Shown in pieces: positions 7,668 to 17,779 of a stretch of DNA of 64,000 nt (position 1 is the stretch's first letter; each line of letters opens with the position of its first letter). The stretch is taken from assembly GCF_026672255.1 (NCBI RefSeq), contig NZ_JAPOHA010000001.1, positions 62,001 through 126,000 on the forward strand, written 5' to 3'. The position numbers were made by a program, and so were the translations under genes. The stretch comes from Caproiciproducens galactitolivorans (GTDB taxonomy: Bacteria > Bacillota > Clostridia > Oscillospirales > Acutalibacteraceae). Below the pieces are notes generated by a model. That model saw only the letters and a list, made by a program, of their open reading frames with translations, made no database searches and was not told where the DNA came from.

Positions 7668-8684
7668 ATGAAATACATAGAATTTGACGCGAATCGTAAG
7701 TTTGACCTGACCCTTTTAGGAAGAGTTACCATCGATTTCAATCCTGTGGATTACTACATGACGCTGGCGGAAAGCACAACGTTTAAAAAGTATCTGGGCG
7801 GTTCCCCCGCGAATATTGCGGTCGGCCTTTCCCGTCTGGGCAAAAAATGCGGCTTCTTCGCGCGGGTTTCCGACGACCGGTTCGGCGATTTCGTAACGGG
7901 CTATTTCGAAAAGGAAGGAATCGATACTTCCCGCATCCGCCGCTGCGAGCATGGGGAGAAGCTGGGGCTTACGTTTACGGAAATCCTGAGCGAAACCAGC
8001 AGCAATATCTTAATGTATCGCAATGAGATTGCGGATTTGCAGCTTTGCGTGGATGACATTGACGAAGAATACATCAAGCAGAGCAAAGCGATTTTGATTT
8101 CCGGCACGGCGCTTGCCCAAAGCCCGTCCCGCGAGGCGGCGCTGAAAGCATTGTTCCTTGCGAAGAAGACCAACACGCCGATCATTTTTGATATCGACTA
8201 TCGTCCTTACAACTGGGTGTCAAATGAGGACATGGGCATATACTATGCGTTTGCGGCAAAGCAGGCGGACGTGATTCTCGGTTCCCGCGAAGAATACGAC
8301 CTGACCGAGCAGTTGATTGAACCCGGCCGCACCGATCCGCAGACAGCGGCTTACTGGCATAAGCAGGGCGCCAAGATCGTGGTGATTAAACACGGCAAGG
8401 AAGGCTCCACCGCCTACACCTGCGACGGCCAGAAATTCACAATCAAACCGTTCCCCATTAAGCTGCTGAAAGGATTCGGCGGCGGCGACGGCTATGCTTC
8501 CGCTTTCCTGTACGGACTGATGGAGGGCTGGGAGGTTATCGACTGCCTCGAGTTCGGCAGCGCTTCCGCTTCCCTGCTGGTGGCCAGCCATTCCTGCGCG
8601 GACGATATGCCGGGCGTGGAAAAGGTAAAGAAATATATTGCGGACTGCAAACAAAAATACGGCGAAATGATTGCAAGAGCCTAA
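7668..8684 (+). CDS. iolC: 5-dehydro-2-deoxygluconokinase
   Basis: A 338-residue PfkB/ribokinase-family sugar kinase. It phosphorylates 2-deoxy-5-keto-D-gluconate with ATP, making the aldolase substrate and, in Bacillus, the inducer of IolR. The N-terminal signature [15 protein letters not shown] is near residue 45. The C-terminal catalytic region carries [11 protein letters not shown] near residue 270, the IolC form of the usual GAGD motif. An ACGGAG site precedes the ATG. It lies between iolJ and iolD with short spacers. Confidence 0.92.
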   Translation: MKYIEFDANRKFDLTLLGRVTIDFNPVDYYMTLAESTTFKKYLGGSPANIAVGLSRLGKKCGFFARVSDDRFGDFVTGYFEKEGIDTSRIRRCEHGEKLGLTFTEILSETSSNILMYRNEIADLQLCVDDIDEEYIKQSKAILISGTALAQSPSREAALKALFLAKKTNTPIIFDIDYRPYNWVSNEDMGIYYAFAAKQADVILGSREEYDLTEQLIEPGRTDPQTAAYWHKQGAKIVVIKHGKEGSTAYTCDGQKFTIKPFPIKLLKGFGGGDGYASAFLYGLMEGWEVIDCLEFGSASASLLVASHSCADDMPGVEKVKKYIADCKQKYGEMIARA

Positions 8685-8706
8685 CGAAAATCAGAAAGGG
8701 AGCGTT

Positions 8707-10638
8707 ATGATGGGCACGATCAGAATGACTACGGCACAGGCGCTTGTGCGTTTTCTGGATAACCAATATATCTGTGTGGACGGCAAAGAAATCAAATTTG
8801 TCGAAGGTATCGCAACGATTTTCGGGCACGGAATCGTCTGCGGACTGGGTCAGGCGCTTGACCAGAACCGTGGGGGCCTGAAATATTTCCAGGGCAAAAA
8901 TGAGCAGGGCATGGCCCACCTGGCCACTGCTTTTGCAAGACAGAACAACCGGAGGAAAATCATTGCCTGTTCTTCCTCCATCGGGCCGGGCGCCGCGAAT
9001 ATGGTGACGGCCGCCGGCTGTGCCACCGTAAACAACATTCCGCTTCTTCTTCTGCCCGGCGACGCGTTCGCCACACGGCAGCCGGACCCGGTATTGCAGC
9101 AGGTGGAGCAGACAAACAATTTGACGGTAACGACCAATGACGCGTTTAAGGCCGTCTGCAAATACTGGGACAGAGTCCAAAGGCCGGAACAGCTGATGAC
9201 GGCAATGATCAACGCGATGCGCGTTCTGACGGATCCGGCGGATACCGGCGCGGTCTGCATCGCTCTGCCGCAGGACGTTCAGGGCGAAAGCTATGATTAT
9301 CCCGATTATTTCTTACAAAAAAGAGTACACCGCATTACCCGCCCGCTCCCTGCGCAGGAAGAATTGCAGGACGTTATGGACGCGGTCATGGCTAGCAAAA
9401 AGCCGCTGGTTATCTGCGGCGGCGGCGTGAAATATTCCGAAGCCGGAAAAGCGCTCCTTCATTTCTGCGAAAGCTTTTCCATTCCGTTCGGCGAGACGCA
9501 GGCCGGCAAAAGCGCCTGCCCCTCGAGTTCCGAATACAACCTCGGCGGAATCGGCGTAACCGGAAATCTGGCGGCCAATCAGATTGCGGAAAAAGCGGAT
9601 CTGGTGATCGCGGTCGGTTCCCGTCTTTCCGACTTCACAACCTCTTCCAAGTGGCTTTTCAGAAATCCCGCTGTCAGGATCGTAACCATCAATGCTTCCC
9701 GGTTCCATGCCTACAAGATGGACGGGATCAAAGCTGTCGGCGATGCAAAAGCTGCGCTGGAAGCACTGACAGAGCTTTTGAAAAACAAAAAGTACCGTTC
9801 TGCCTATAAAAATGAAATCAGAGACGCAAAGGCGGCCTGGAATAAAGAAATGGACCGTTTGGCGGCATGTACCTACAATAAGGATTTCAAACCGGAAATC
9901 GAAGCACGCAATCCCGACAGCATCGACGAATTCGCAAAGATGACGGGAAGCAGCTTGACGCAGACCGCGGCCATCTGTGAAATCCGCAGAGCGATCGCCG
10001 ACGATGCGATTGTGATCGGCGCTTCGGGAAGCCTTCCGGGTGATCTACAGAGAATGTGGACGACTGACGTACGCGATTCTTATCATATGGAATACGGTTA
10101 TTCCTGCATGGGCTACGAAATCTCCGGCGCGCTCGGCGTGAAAATTGCGGAGCCGGAACGCGAGGTTTACGCGATGTGCGGGGACGGAAGTTTCCTGATG
10201 CTGCATTCCGAATTCTTTACCTCCATTCAGGAACACCAGAAAATCAATGTTCTCCTGTTCGACAACGCCTCATTCGGATGCATCAACAACCTTGAAATGG
10301 GCAACGGCATCGGGAATCTGGGAACGGAGTTCCGTTACCGCGAAGCCTCGGGCGATCTGACGGGCGGTTTCGTACCGATTGATTTTGCAATGATCGCCGC
10401 GGGTTACGGCGCAAAAAGCTATACCGTCCACAATATGGAGGAACTGAAAGCCGCGCTGGAAGACAGCAAAAAGCAGAAAGTTTCCACCCTGATCGATATT
10501 AAGATTCTGCCGAAAACAATGACGCACGATTATCTGTCCTGGTGGCATGTGGGAATCGCGAGCACTGCGGAGAAATCTTCCGTTTGCTCAGCCTGCGAAA
10601 AGAAGAACCAGCATCTTGCAGAAGCACGGAAGTATTGA
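8707..10638 (+). CDS. iolD: 3D-(3,5/4)-trihydroxycyclohexane-1,2-dione hydrolase
   Basis: A 643-residue thiamine-diphosphate enzyme of the acetolactate-synthase fold that opens the ring of diketo-inositol to 5-deoxy-glucuronate. The N-terminal ThDP domain has [12 protein letters not shown] and the glutamine/asparagine-rich approach to the active site. The C-terminal ThDP-binding motif runs from GDGSF (about residue 497) to FDNASFG about 25 residues later. The start is placed at ATG 8707 behind GAAAGGGA; a longer frame overlaps iolC without a ribosome site. ATG 8710 is equally possible. Confidence 0.92.
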   Translation: MMGTIRMTTAQALVRFLDNQYICVDGKEIKFVEGIATIFGHGIVCGLGQALDQNRGGLKYFQGKNEQGMAHLATAFARQNNRRKIIACSSSIGPGAANMVTAAGCATVNNIPLLLLPGDAFATRQPDPVLQQVEQTNNLTVTTNDAFKAVCKYWDRVQRPEQLMTAMINAMRVLTDPADTGAVCIALPQDVQGESYDYPDYFLQKRVHRITRPLPAQEELQDVMDAVMASKKPLVICGGGVKYSEAGKALLHFCESFSIPFGETQAGKSACPSSSEYNLGGIGVTGNLAANQIAEKADLVIAVGSRLSDFTTSSKWLFRNPAVRIVTINASRFHAYKMDGIKAVGDAKAALEALTELLKNKKYRSAYKNEIRDAKAAWNKEMDRLAACTYNKDFKPEIEARNPDSIDEFAKMTGSSLTQTAAICEIRRAIADDAIVIGASGSLPGDLQRMWTTDVRDSYHMEYGYSCMGYEISGALGVKIAEPEREVYAMCGDGSFLMLHSEFFTSIQEHQKINVLLFDNASFGCINNLEMGNGIGNLGTEFRYREASGDLTGGFVPIDFAMIAAGYGAKSYTVHNMEELKAALEDSKKQKVSTLIDIKILPKTMTHDYLSWWHVGIASTAEKSSVCSACEKKNQHLAEARKY

Positions 10639-10657
10639 TAAACAGGAGGATTTGAAA

Positions 10658-11554
10658 ATGTTTGACAAAGAAAAGGTATTTTTAGGAATCGCCCCCATCG
10701 CATGGACAAACGACGATATGCCGGATTTAGGCAAGGAAAACTCTTTTGAACAGTGCATCAGCGAAGCCGCTCTGGCCGGTTTTCAGGGAACGGAAGTCGG
10801 CAACAAATATCCGCACGACGCCGATACGCTGAAGGGTTATCTGGAAGTCCGCAACCTTCGCATTGCGAGCGCGTGGTTCAGCTCCTTCCTTACGACAAAG
10901 CCGTACGAGGAAACCGAAAAGGAATTCATCAAGCACCGTGATTTCCTGTACGCCATGGGTGCGAAAGTCATTGTTGTTTCCGAGCAGGGACACAGCATTC
11001 AGGGCCAGATGGAAACTCCGATTTTCGACGGCAAATATATCATGAACGACGAGGAGTGGAAGCTCCTGACCACCGGCCTGGAAAAGCTCGGGAAACTGGC
11101 CGCTGAAAAAGACATGAAAATTGTTTATCACCATCACATGGGCACCGTTGTCCAGACAACGGCCGAAATCGACCGCTTAATGGAAAACACGGACCCCGGC
11201 CTTGTATCCCTTCTGTTTGATTCCGGACATCTTGTGTATTCCGGCGAAGATGAGCTTGCCATTTTAAAGAAATATATCCATCGTATCAAGCACGTTCATT
11301 TGAAAGACGTCCGTCCGGAAATTGTCAAACGGGTAAAGGAAGAAAAACTCAGCTTCCTGAAAGCGGTTCGTCTGGGCGCGTTCACCGTGCCGGGCGACGG
11401 CTGCATTTCCTTTCAGCCGATTTTCGATGTTCTGGCGGAAAACCATTACGAAGGCTGGCTCCTTGTGGAAGCCGAGCAGGATCCCGCGGTGGCAAATCCG
11501 TTTGTTTACGCGAAGATGGCGCGGGAATACATCCGGAAAACCGCCGGAATCTAA
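10658..11554 (+). CDS. iolE: myo-inosose-2 dehydratase
   Basis: A 298-residue TIM-barrel metal enzyme that dehydrates scyllo-inosose (2-keto-myo-inositol) to the diketone used by IolD. Recognised from [17 protein letters not shown] at the N terminus, the EVGNKYP segment and the metal-site strand [11 protein letters not shown], followed by LLFDSGH and HVHLKDVR. The start is at ATG 10658 behind AGGAGGA; a longer frame would overlap iolD by nearly 100 bases without need. It lies 19 bases after iolD. Confidence 0.93.
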   Translation: MFDKEKVFLGIAPIAWTNDDMPDLGKENSFEQCISEAALAGFQGTEVGNKYPHDADTLKGYLEVRNLRIASAWFSSFLTTKPYEETEKEFIKHRDFLYAMGAKVIVVSEQGHSIQGQMETPIFDGKYIMNDEEWKLLTTGLEKLGKLAAEKDMKIVYHHHMGTVVQTTAEIDRLMENTDPGLVSLLFDSGHLVYSGEDELAILKKYIHRIKHVHLKDVRPEIVKRVKEEKLSFLKAVRLGAFTVPGDGCISFQPIFDVLAENHYEGWLLVEAEQDPAVANPFVYAKMAREYIRKTAGI

Positions 11555-11647
11555 ATGTAATATTTGGTGTGTGTAAAATCGCTTGAAACCTTTGAAAGAA
11601 AGCAGTCAGGATTTAAAATCAAATCCAGGGAAAGAGAGATTGAAAAT

Positions 11648-12661
11648 ATGGATAAAGTAAGGATTGGGTCGATCGGATTAGGCCGGCTCGGCGCCCAGCA
11701 TGCGGAAAACATCGCAACAAAAATTCCGAACGCAGAGCTGGTCGCTCTGTGCGATATGGACACCGCTAAGCTGAAGGAAACGGCGGAACGCTTACATGTT
11801 TCCAAGACGTTTACAGACTATGATGAAATGATTGCATGTGACGATATTGATGCGGTCGTCATTGTATCACCATCCGGCCTGCATACGGAACAAATCGAGA
11901 AAGCACTGGCAAGCGGAAAACATGTATTCTCTGAAAAGCCCCTCGGCACAACGGTGGAACAGTGCAGAAAAGCGGAGAAAGCGGTTGAAAAATACTCCGA
12001 CAAAGTATTTATGCTCGGCTTTATGCGCCGGTTCGACGATTCCTACCGCTATGCGAAGGCGAAGGTGGACGCAGGGGAGATCGGAAATCCGATTTTATTC
12101 CGCGCCTACAGCCAGGACCCCGAGAAATTTATCGCAGGTTCCATTGCTTTTGCGGCACACAGCGGCGGCGCGTTTCTGGATATGGCCGTGCATGATATTG
12201 ATCTTGCCCGCTGGTTTGTAAAGAGCGAGCCGGAGAGTGTTTATGCAATCGGCGGATGCTATGCGCACCCGGAATTTGGAAAGTATAACGACGGGGACAA
12301 CGTTTCCTGCCTGATGAAATTCCAAAACGGGGCCATGGGATTCCTGCTTGCGGGCCGTACCGCTCCGCACGGTTATAACATTGAAACCGAAATCATCGGC
12401 ACAAAGGGGACTTTACGGATTGGTTCCGTACCCCAGAAAAACTTGGTTGAAATTCTTGATTCCTACGGCGTACGCAAAGAGTGCAGCGAAAATTTCCTTG
12501 AGCGTTTCGAGAAGTCCTATGTGGAGGAAGTTAAGGAATTTGTCGATTGCATTTTAAACAACCGTAAACCCGACGTAACAGTATACGACGGCAGCCGCGT
12601 ATTGGAAATCGCGAATGCATGCAAGAGATCCTTCGAAACAGGAGAACTGGTTAAAATCTGA
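11648..12661 (+). CDS. iolG: Inositol dehydrogenase, IolX/IolG type (first of two)
   Basis: A 337-residue Gfo/Idh/MocA-family NAD(P)-dependent dehydrogenase. It has a Rossmann fold at the N terminus (GSIGLGRLG), the EKPLG lysine near residue 98, and the catalytic DMAVHDIDLARW near 175. It oxidises an inositol isomer to inosose. The GLGRLGAQHAENI opening recalls Bacillus IolX (scyllo-inositol) more than the second copy at 16683, which looks like myo-inositol IdhA, so the two may divide isomers. The ATG at 11648 has a modest GAGAGA site; a longer frame from 11564 is possible. Confidence 0.87.
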   Translation: MDKVRIGSIGLGRLGAQHAENIATKIPNAELVALCDMDTAKLKETAERLHVSKTFTDYDEMIACDDIDAVVIVSPSGLHTEQIEKALASGKHVFSEKPLGTTVEQCRKAEKAVEKYSDKVFMLGFMRRFDDSYRYAKAKVDAGEIGNPILFRAYSQDPEKFIAGSIAFAAHSGGAFLDMAVHDIDLARWFVKSEPESVYAIGGCYAHPEFGKYNDGDNVSCLMKFQNGAMGFLLAGRTAPHGYNIETEIIGTKGTLRIGSVPQKNLVEILDSYGVRKECSENFLERFEKSYVEEVKEFVDCILNNRKPDVTVYDGSRVLEIANACKRSFETGELVKI

Positions 12662-12770
12662 TTTTTGATTGAAACGAATAGAATTTTCCTTTCGCCGCTT
12701 ATCCGGACCGTTAAAATGATCGCATAGTTTGGGGCCTGAAGGCTAACTGAAAACAGCAGGAGTTTTATTT

Positions 12771-12802
12771 CATGTAAATTGGACAGAAGGGTCCTTTTAC
12801 AT
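12771..12802 (+). promoter_or_regulatory. Leader hairpin before the binding-protein gene
   Basis: ATGTAAA.TTGGAC (12772-12784) pairs with GTCC.TTTTACAT (12791-12802) around AGAAGG, with a small internal bulge. There is no T tract, so not a terminator. It may shield the transporter message or mark a processing point. I see no clear promoter in 12662-12829. Confidence 0.4.
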
Positions 12803-12829
12803 AAAAGACAGTATTGAAAGGAGATCACT

Positions 12830-13852
12830 ATGAAAACCAGGAGAATTTTAGCAGCAATTTTGGGAGGAGCAATGGTTCTAAGCATGGCTGCCTGCGGCAG
12901 CACGGGCGGTTCAAGCACTGCGGCAAGCGCGGCGGCTGAAAGCACCGCAGCCAGTGCAGCAGCCAGCACAGCCGGCAAAGGCAATTCCGACATTACCATT
13001 GGTGTTATTTTAAAAACATTGTCCAGCGAATACTGGGGCTATGTTGCCGCCGGTGTAAAACAGGCGGAAAAAGACTTAGGCATTAAGGTGGAACTGCAGG
13101 GACCTCCGTCTGAAACTTCTTACAATGAGCAGAGCAACATGATTGAAACCACGATTTCCGCGGGCAAAGTGGATGCGCTTGTCATTTCTCCGCTTCAGCC
13201 GGACATGGTCGTTACAAAATTGCAGGATGCAACCATGCCGATCCTTTTTGTTGACACCGACGCAAAGTATGACAAGAAAGTCGCGTTTGTCGGCACCAGC
13301 AATGAAACCGCCGCAAAAACAGGCGGCGAATATATTGCAAAGCTGATCGGCAAAGGCAAAAAGGCGGTTCTGATCGGCGGCGTACAGGGCGATACAACCT
13401 GCGAAGCCCGTATGAAGGGTTACAAAGAGGCTCTTGAAGCCAACGGCATTCAGGTACTCGGCATACAGTATGCAAACGCCACGGCGGACAAGGCTGTTCA
13501 GGTAATGGAAAACTTTATGCAGACATATCCGCAGATCGACGCTGTTCTTTGCAATAACGACGATATGGCAATGGGCGCGCAGAGAGCCGCCGCTCAGGCA
13601 GGCCGCGCGGACAAGATGAAGTTCATGGGATTCGACGGCAATGCAACCAGCGTGCAGAGCATTATCGACGGCAAAGAGACCGCTTCGGTTGCACAGTCCC
13701 CGTACGACATGGGCTATCAGGCAGTTGCCAATGCAGTGAAAGCTGTTAAGGGCGAGAAAGTCGAAAAGAATATCATCGTTGAAACAAAGCTGATTGATTC
13801 CTCCAATGCGAAAGAGTATTTAGCAACGCTGAAGAAAATGTCAGGCAAATAA
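12830..13852 (+). CDS. Sugar ABC transporter substrate-binding lipoprotein
   Basis: A 340-residue periplasmic-binding-protein-like lipoprotein (type 1 sugar fold, as in RbsB). A signal peptide ends in the lipobox MAAC (Cys21), followed by a Ser/Ala-rich tether to about residue 48. The mature fold shows DITIGVILKTLSSEYW, then SPLQPD near 127, and NNDDMAMGAQRA with FMGFDGN near 240-265. Genomic context makes inositol the most likely ligand; ribose-like sugars remain possible. A strong AAAGGAG site precedes the ATG. It is followed by an RNA hairpin that probably keeps its message more abundant than the downstream genes. Confidence 0.88.
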   Translation: MKTRRILAAILGGAMVLSMAACGSTGGSSTAASAAAESTAASAAASTAGKGNSDITIGVILKTLSSEYWGYVAAGVKQAEKDLGIKVELQGPPSETSYNEQSNMIETTISAGKVDALVISPLQPDMVVTKLQDATMPILFVDTDAKYDKKVAFVGTSNETAAKTGGEYIAKLIGKGKKAVLIGGVQGDTTCEARMKGYKEALEANGIQVLGIQYANATADKAVQVMENFMQTYPQIDAVLCNNDDMAMGAQRAAAQAGRADKMKFMGFDGNATSVQSIIDGKETASVAQSPYDMGYQAVANAVKAVKGEKVEKNIIVETKLIDSSNAKEYLATLKKMSGK

Positions 13853-13866
13853 TAACCTCCTAGTTT

Positions 13867-13910
13867 GCCGGGAATCCCCCCTGCCGCAAGGCAGGGGGCG
13901 GCTACCCGGC
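13867..13910 (+). promoter_or_regulatory. Intercistronic GC-rich hairpin with GCAA tetraloop
   Basis: An inner stem CCCCCTGCC (13877-13885), loop GCAA, GGCAGGGGG (13890-13898), and an outer stem GCCGGG/CCCGGC (13867-13872 with 13905-13910). No U tract follows. Such structures after binding-protein genes protect the 3' end of the upstream message; that role is inferred. The rest of 13911-14113 shows nothing clear. Confidence 0.7.
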
Positions 13911-14113
13911 CGATTCTTGACAGCGATATCATGAAAGAATAGTGGGATTCGAAAAAATCCGATCATTTGGAAAGTAGGAATACACTTTACGGTAACCTTA
14001 CGAAGATATTTGATTTTATAAAAACAAGCGGAAATAAAATTTGACTTCGAAAATACTGGATAAGGAACGTTATCCAAATAATATGAGGATACCCTCAAAA
14101 GACAGGTGAAGCT

Positions 14114-15619
14114 ATGAGTGAATATGTAGTTGAACTGAAGAATGTTACGAAACGCTTCCCCGGTGTAGTGGCGTTAAGGAACATGTCGATTCAGATTAAA
14201 CCCGGCGAAATTCATGGCCTTATCGGAGAGAACGGCGCGGGAAAGTCCACACTTATCAAAGTGCTGACCGGCGTGCACGCTGCCGATGAAGGAGATATCT
14301 ATGTTGACGGCGAAAAAAAGGTCTTTAAGAGTCCGAATGACGCAAAAGCGAGCGGTATCGCGTGCGTTTATCAGGAACTGAGCATCGTTAAGCTGCTTTC
14401 CATTACCGACAATATTTTTATGGGCAATACCATTAACCGGAAGGGCAGCCCCTTCCTCGATTACGATCAGATGCACAAAAAAGCGTCCGAACTGATGGAG
14501 TCGCTGGGGCAGAAAGTGGACCCCCGAAAGCTGTGCGGCACCCTTGGCGTCGGTGTGCAGCAGATGGTTGAAATCGCAAGGGCAATTTCCATCGATACCA
14601 AATTGATCATCATGGATGAGCCTACGTCGAGCCTGGGGGAAACCGAGGTTCAGCAGCTGATGAAAACCGTACGAATTTTGAAGGCAAAAGGGGTTGCGAT
14701 CCTGTTCGTATCCCACAAGCTGGAGGAATTGTTCGAGCTGTGCGACCGCGTAACGGTCATGCGCGACGGCGAGCATGTTTTTACGGACGATATCGGCAAT
14801 ATCGACAACGACCGGCTCATTACCGCGATGGTCGGGCGATCTATGGATAAGCAGTTCCCGAAGATTCCCGGCAAACGCGGTTCGGAAGCGCTTCGAGTGG
14901 AAAATCTGTGTTCCGCGGGTGTTCTGCACGACGTCAGCTTTACGGCGTACCACGGCGAAATCCTTGGCTTTGCCGGTCTGGTCGGCGCAGGGCGCACGGA
15001 AACATTCCGGGCGATTTTCCGGGCGGATCCGATTGACGGCGGAGATATCTACATAGACGGCGAAAAAGTAAAACTGAAATCCCCGAAAGACGCAATCGCT
15101 CATAAAATTGCTTTCTTAACGGAAGACAGGGGCAGTCAGGGCCTTGTGCAGGCGATGGATATCCGCACCAACCTGATTCTTGCCAATATGAAGCGGTTCC
15201 AGAAGGGCCCCTGGCTCGATAAAAAGACGACCACCGAAATCGGCGAGGAGAATATCAAGTCCCTGAAAATTAAGACAACGGGACTGGACGAATCGGTTGC
15301 CCAGCTTTCCGGCGGCAACAAGCAAAAGGTTGTTATCGGAAAATGGATTAATACCAGCGCGGATATCTTCATTTTTGACGAGCCGACCAGAGGAATCGAC
15401 GTCGGCGCGAAAGTGGAAGTTTACAATGTTATGAACAGCCTCGTCGAGGCGGGAAAATGCGTTATCATGATTTCCTCCGAACTGCCGGAAATCCTCGGAA
15501 TGAGCGACAGGGTCATTGTTATGCGCTCCGGCCGGATTATGGCGGAAATGGAAAACAAGAGCGATCACTTTAACCAAGAAGATATTATGAAAGCTGCCTG
15601 GGGAGGTACATTAGAATGA
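14114..15619 (+). CDS. Sugar ABC transporter ATP-binding protein, two fused ATPase domains
   Basis: A 501-residue RbsA/MglA-type protein. The first domain has Walker A GENGAGKST (about residue 38), an atypical signature LGVGVQQ where relatives have LSIGQQQ, and Walker B IIMDEPTSS. The second has a P-loop lacking the lysine (GLVGAGRTE), as is usual in this family, a good LSGGNKQ signature and FIFDEPTRGID. It energises uptake through the permease encoded next, whose start overlaps this stop by 4 bases. Likely substrate: inositol, from context. Confidence 0.92.
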   Translation: MSEYVVELKNVTKRFPGVVALRNMSIQIKPGEIHGLIGENGAGKSTLIKVLTGVHAADEGDIYVDGEKKVFKSPNDAKASGIACVYQELSIVKLLSITDNIFMGNTINRKGSPFLDYDQMHKKASELMESLGQKVDPRKLCGTLGVGVQQMVEIARAISIDTKLIIMDEPTSSLGETEVQQLMKTVRILKAKGVAILFVSHKLEELFELCDRVTVMRDGEHVFTDDIGNIDNDRLITAMVGRSMDKQFPKIPGKRGSEALRVENLCSAGVLHDVSFTAYHGEILGFAGLVGAGRTETFRAIFRADPIDGGDIYIDGEKVKLKSPKDAIAHKIAFLTEDRGSQGLVQAMDIRTNLILANMKRFQKGPWLDKKTTTEIGEENIKSLKIKTTGLDESVAQLSGGNKQKVVIGKWINTSADIFIFDEPTRGIDVGAKVEVYNVMNSLVEAGKCVIMISSELPEILGMSDRVIVMRSGRIMAEMENKSDHFNQEDIMKAAWGGTLE

Positions 15620-16623
15620 CTAAGGGAAAAACGAGTTTAAAAGACATCATGGGGAAGCTCGGTTCGCTTCTCGCACTCTTTATTCTGGGTGTGATCCTAT
15701 CCATCGCAACGCCCAACTTCTTAACAATCAGCAACCTTTTGAACATTTTAAGACAGACAGCGGTAAACAGCCTGATCGCTTCCGGTATGCTGCTTACACT
15801 GATTACGGCGGGTATCGATCTTTCCGTTGGCGCCAACTGCGTGCTCTGCACCTGCGTCATGGGTGCTCTGGTCAATAACTTCGGCGTGACCAACCCCATA
15901 CTGCTGATCATCATCGGTTTGTCAACCGGTCTGGCAATCGGCCTTTGCAACGGCCTTCTGCTGACAAAGCTGCATCTGCCTCATCCGTTCGTATCGACAT
16001 TAGGTATGAAAAACGTACTCTGCGGCCTCGCTTTGCTGGTTGTTTCCAGCAAAACGGTTGCCGGTTTCCCGGACGGCGTTACCGCCCTCGGCGCAACGAA
16101 CCTCTTTAAGATTCCGGGGAAATTCTCCGGTTTCCCGCTTTCCTTTATTGTTGTAATTCTGCTTTTCATCGGATTCCATTTCTTCCTGAATAAAACCGCG
16201 CTCGGCAGACAGATCTTCTGCGTGGGCGGCAACCCGGAGGCAACCCGCCTTTCCGGTATCAATTCGGACAACGTTCTGATCTTTGTTTACGCGCTTTGCG
16301 GCCTGATGAGCGCCATCGCGGGTATCGTACTGATTGGCCGTACCGGCGTTGCGAACCCGGCTTCCGCAATTGAACCGTATGATACCGACGCCATCGCGGC
16401 CTGCATCATCGGCGGCGCCTCGTTCATGGGCGGCAAAGGCACCATCTGGGGCACACTGATCGGCGCGATTCTGATTTCCACCATCCGCAACGGCTTAACC
16501 CTTCTGGAAGCATCCAGCGATATTCAGTACATCGTAATCGGTTTGGTTATTATTACTGCCGTATTTATTGACGTAACCCGCGGAAGAATGGAAGCAAGAG
16601 CCAGACGTTTAGCTACAAAATAA
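15616..16623 (+). CDS. Sugar ABC transporter permease (RbsC family)
   Basis: A 335-residue membrane protein with about 8-10 hydrophobic segments. It matches the branched-chain/ribose-type permease family: GIDLSVGA near residue 72, GNPEATRLSGIN near 205 and the GGASFMGGKGTIWGT segment near 270. It starts in an ATGA overlap with the ATPase gene, indicating translational coupling. With the binding lipoprotein and double ATPase it completes a CUT2-type importer. Confidence 0.92.
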   Translation: MTKGKTSLKDIMGKLGSLLALFILGVILSIATPNFLTISNLLNILRQTAVNSLIASGMLLTLITAGIDLSVGANCVLCTCVMGALVNNFGVTNPILLIIIGLSTGLAIGLCNGLLLTKLHLPHPFVSTLGMKNVLCGLALLVVSSKTVAGFPDGVTALGATNLFKIPGKFSGFPLSFIVVILLFIGFHFFLNKTALGRQIFCVGGNPEATRLSGINSDNVLIFVYALCGLMSAIAGIVLIGRTGVANPASAIEPYDTDAIAACIIGGASFMGGKGTIWGTLIGAILISTIRNGLTLLEASSDIQYIVIGLVIITAVFIDVTRGRMEARARRLATK

Positions 16624-16682
16624 AAACTGTTTCGGCTGAAAACATTCACTTCAAGAATTCATTAAGCTAAGGAGAGATGATT

Positions 16683-17693
16683 ATGTTAAACATCGGCATC
16701 ATCGGCGCCGGAAGAATCGGGAAGGTTCACGGGGAAAGCATCAAATTCCATGTTAAGAACGCACAGGTGGCCGCGATCGCGGACTCCTACTGGACGGAAG
16801 CATCAAGAAAATGGGCGAAGGAAATGGGTTTCCCCACCTATGACGATTATCATGAGATTCTGAACGACCCTTCCATTGACGCCGTCATGATCTGCTCGTC
16901 CACACAGACGCATGCGCCGATTTCCATCGAAGCGATTAAAGCGGGCAAACATGTTTTCTGTGAAAAGCCGATTTCCAAAGACCTTGCGGAAATCAAGGCG
17001 GTTATGCAGGAGCTGGAAAAAACGAATTTGAAATATCAGGTCGGTTTCAACCGCAGATTCGACCACAATTTCCGCGCGGTTCGGGACGCCGTAACTTCCG
17101 GCAAAATCGGAGACGTTCAAATCGTAAAGATCACCTCCCGTGACCCGGATGCACCGCCGGTTGAATATGTGAAGGTTTCCGGCGGCATCTTCCTCGATAT
17201 GACAATTCATGATTTTGATATGACACGCTACCTCACCGGCAGCGACGTGGAAGAAATCTATGTCAACGGCGCGGTTCTGGTTGACCCGAAAATCGGGGAA
17301 GCCGGCGATATCGATACCGCGATCATCACCATGAAGCTGAAGAACGGCTCTCTTGCCGTAATCGACAACTCCCGTAAAGCCGTTTACGGATATGACCAGC
17401 GCGCGGAAGTGTTTGGCTCCAAAGGCCAGGTTGCCGTATCGAACGATACGCAGTCCAGCGCGGTCATCAGCACAACCGACGGAATCGTCGGGGAGAAGCC
17501 GCTGTATTTCTTCCTGGAACGCTATATGGAATCCTTTGCCCGCGAGGTTTCGGAGTTCACAGAGGCGGTCCTGAACGATACGCCGGTGCCTGTAACGGTT
17601 GTTGACGGACTTCAGGCGGTTTTGATTGGCATGGCGGCAGGAAAGTCCTTTAAAGAGCATCGTCCGGTTAAACTTTCTGAAATTCAATTTTAA
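16683..17693 (+). CDS. iolG: myo-Inositol 2-dehydrogenase (second of two)
   Basis: A 336-residue Gfo/Idh/MocA dehydrogenase that oxidises myo-inositol to 2-keto-myo-inositol with NAD+. The Rossmann motif GIIGAGRIGKVH is at the N terminus, CEKPIS gives the conserved lysine near residue 95, FNRRFD follows, and DMTIHDFDMTRY holds the catalytic Asp/His near 175. It closely resembles IdhA-type enzymes. ATG 16683 is chosen over ATG 16677 because AAGGAGA then has normal spacing. It lies between the transporter and iolB. Confidence 0.92.
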   Translation: MLNIGIIGAGRIGKVHGESIKFHVKNAQVAAIADSYWTEASRKWAKEMGFPTYDDYHEILNDPSIDAVMICSSTQTHAPISIEAIKAGKHVFCEKPISKDLAEIKAVMQELEKTNLKYQVGFNRRFDHNFRAVRDAVTSGKIGDVQIVKITSRDPDAPPVEYVKVSGGIFLDMTIHDFDMTRYLTGSDVEEIYVNGAVLVDPKIGEAGDIDTAIITMKLKNGSLAVIDNSRKAVYGYDQRAEVFGSKGQVAVSNDTQSSAVISTTDGIVGEKPLYFFLERYMESFAREVSEFTEAVLNDTPVPVTVVDGLQAVLIGMAAGKSFKEHRPVKLSEIQF

Positions 17694-17704
17694 TTGAAAC
17701 AAAA

Positions 17705-17758
17705 TGCAGGCTACGAGAGATCATTCCCGTTTCGGGGAAAGGTTCCTTTTAGCCTGCA
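17705..17758 (+). promoter_or_regulatory. Intercistronic double hairpin between iolG and iolB
   Basis: TGCAGGCTA (17705-17713) pairs with TAGCCTGCA (17750-17758) and encloses a TTCCC/GGGGAA hairpin. There is no U tract. Like the hairpin after the binding-protein gene it may set message stability within the operon. Confidence 0.55.
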
Positions 17759-17779
17759 AATGATTGTGAGGGTATTTTC

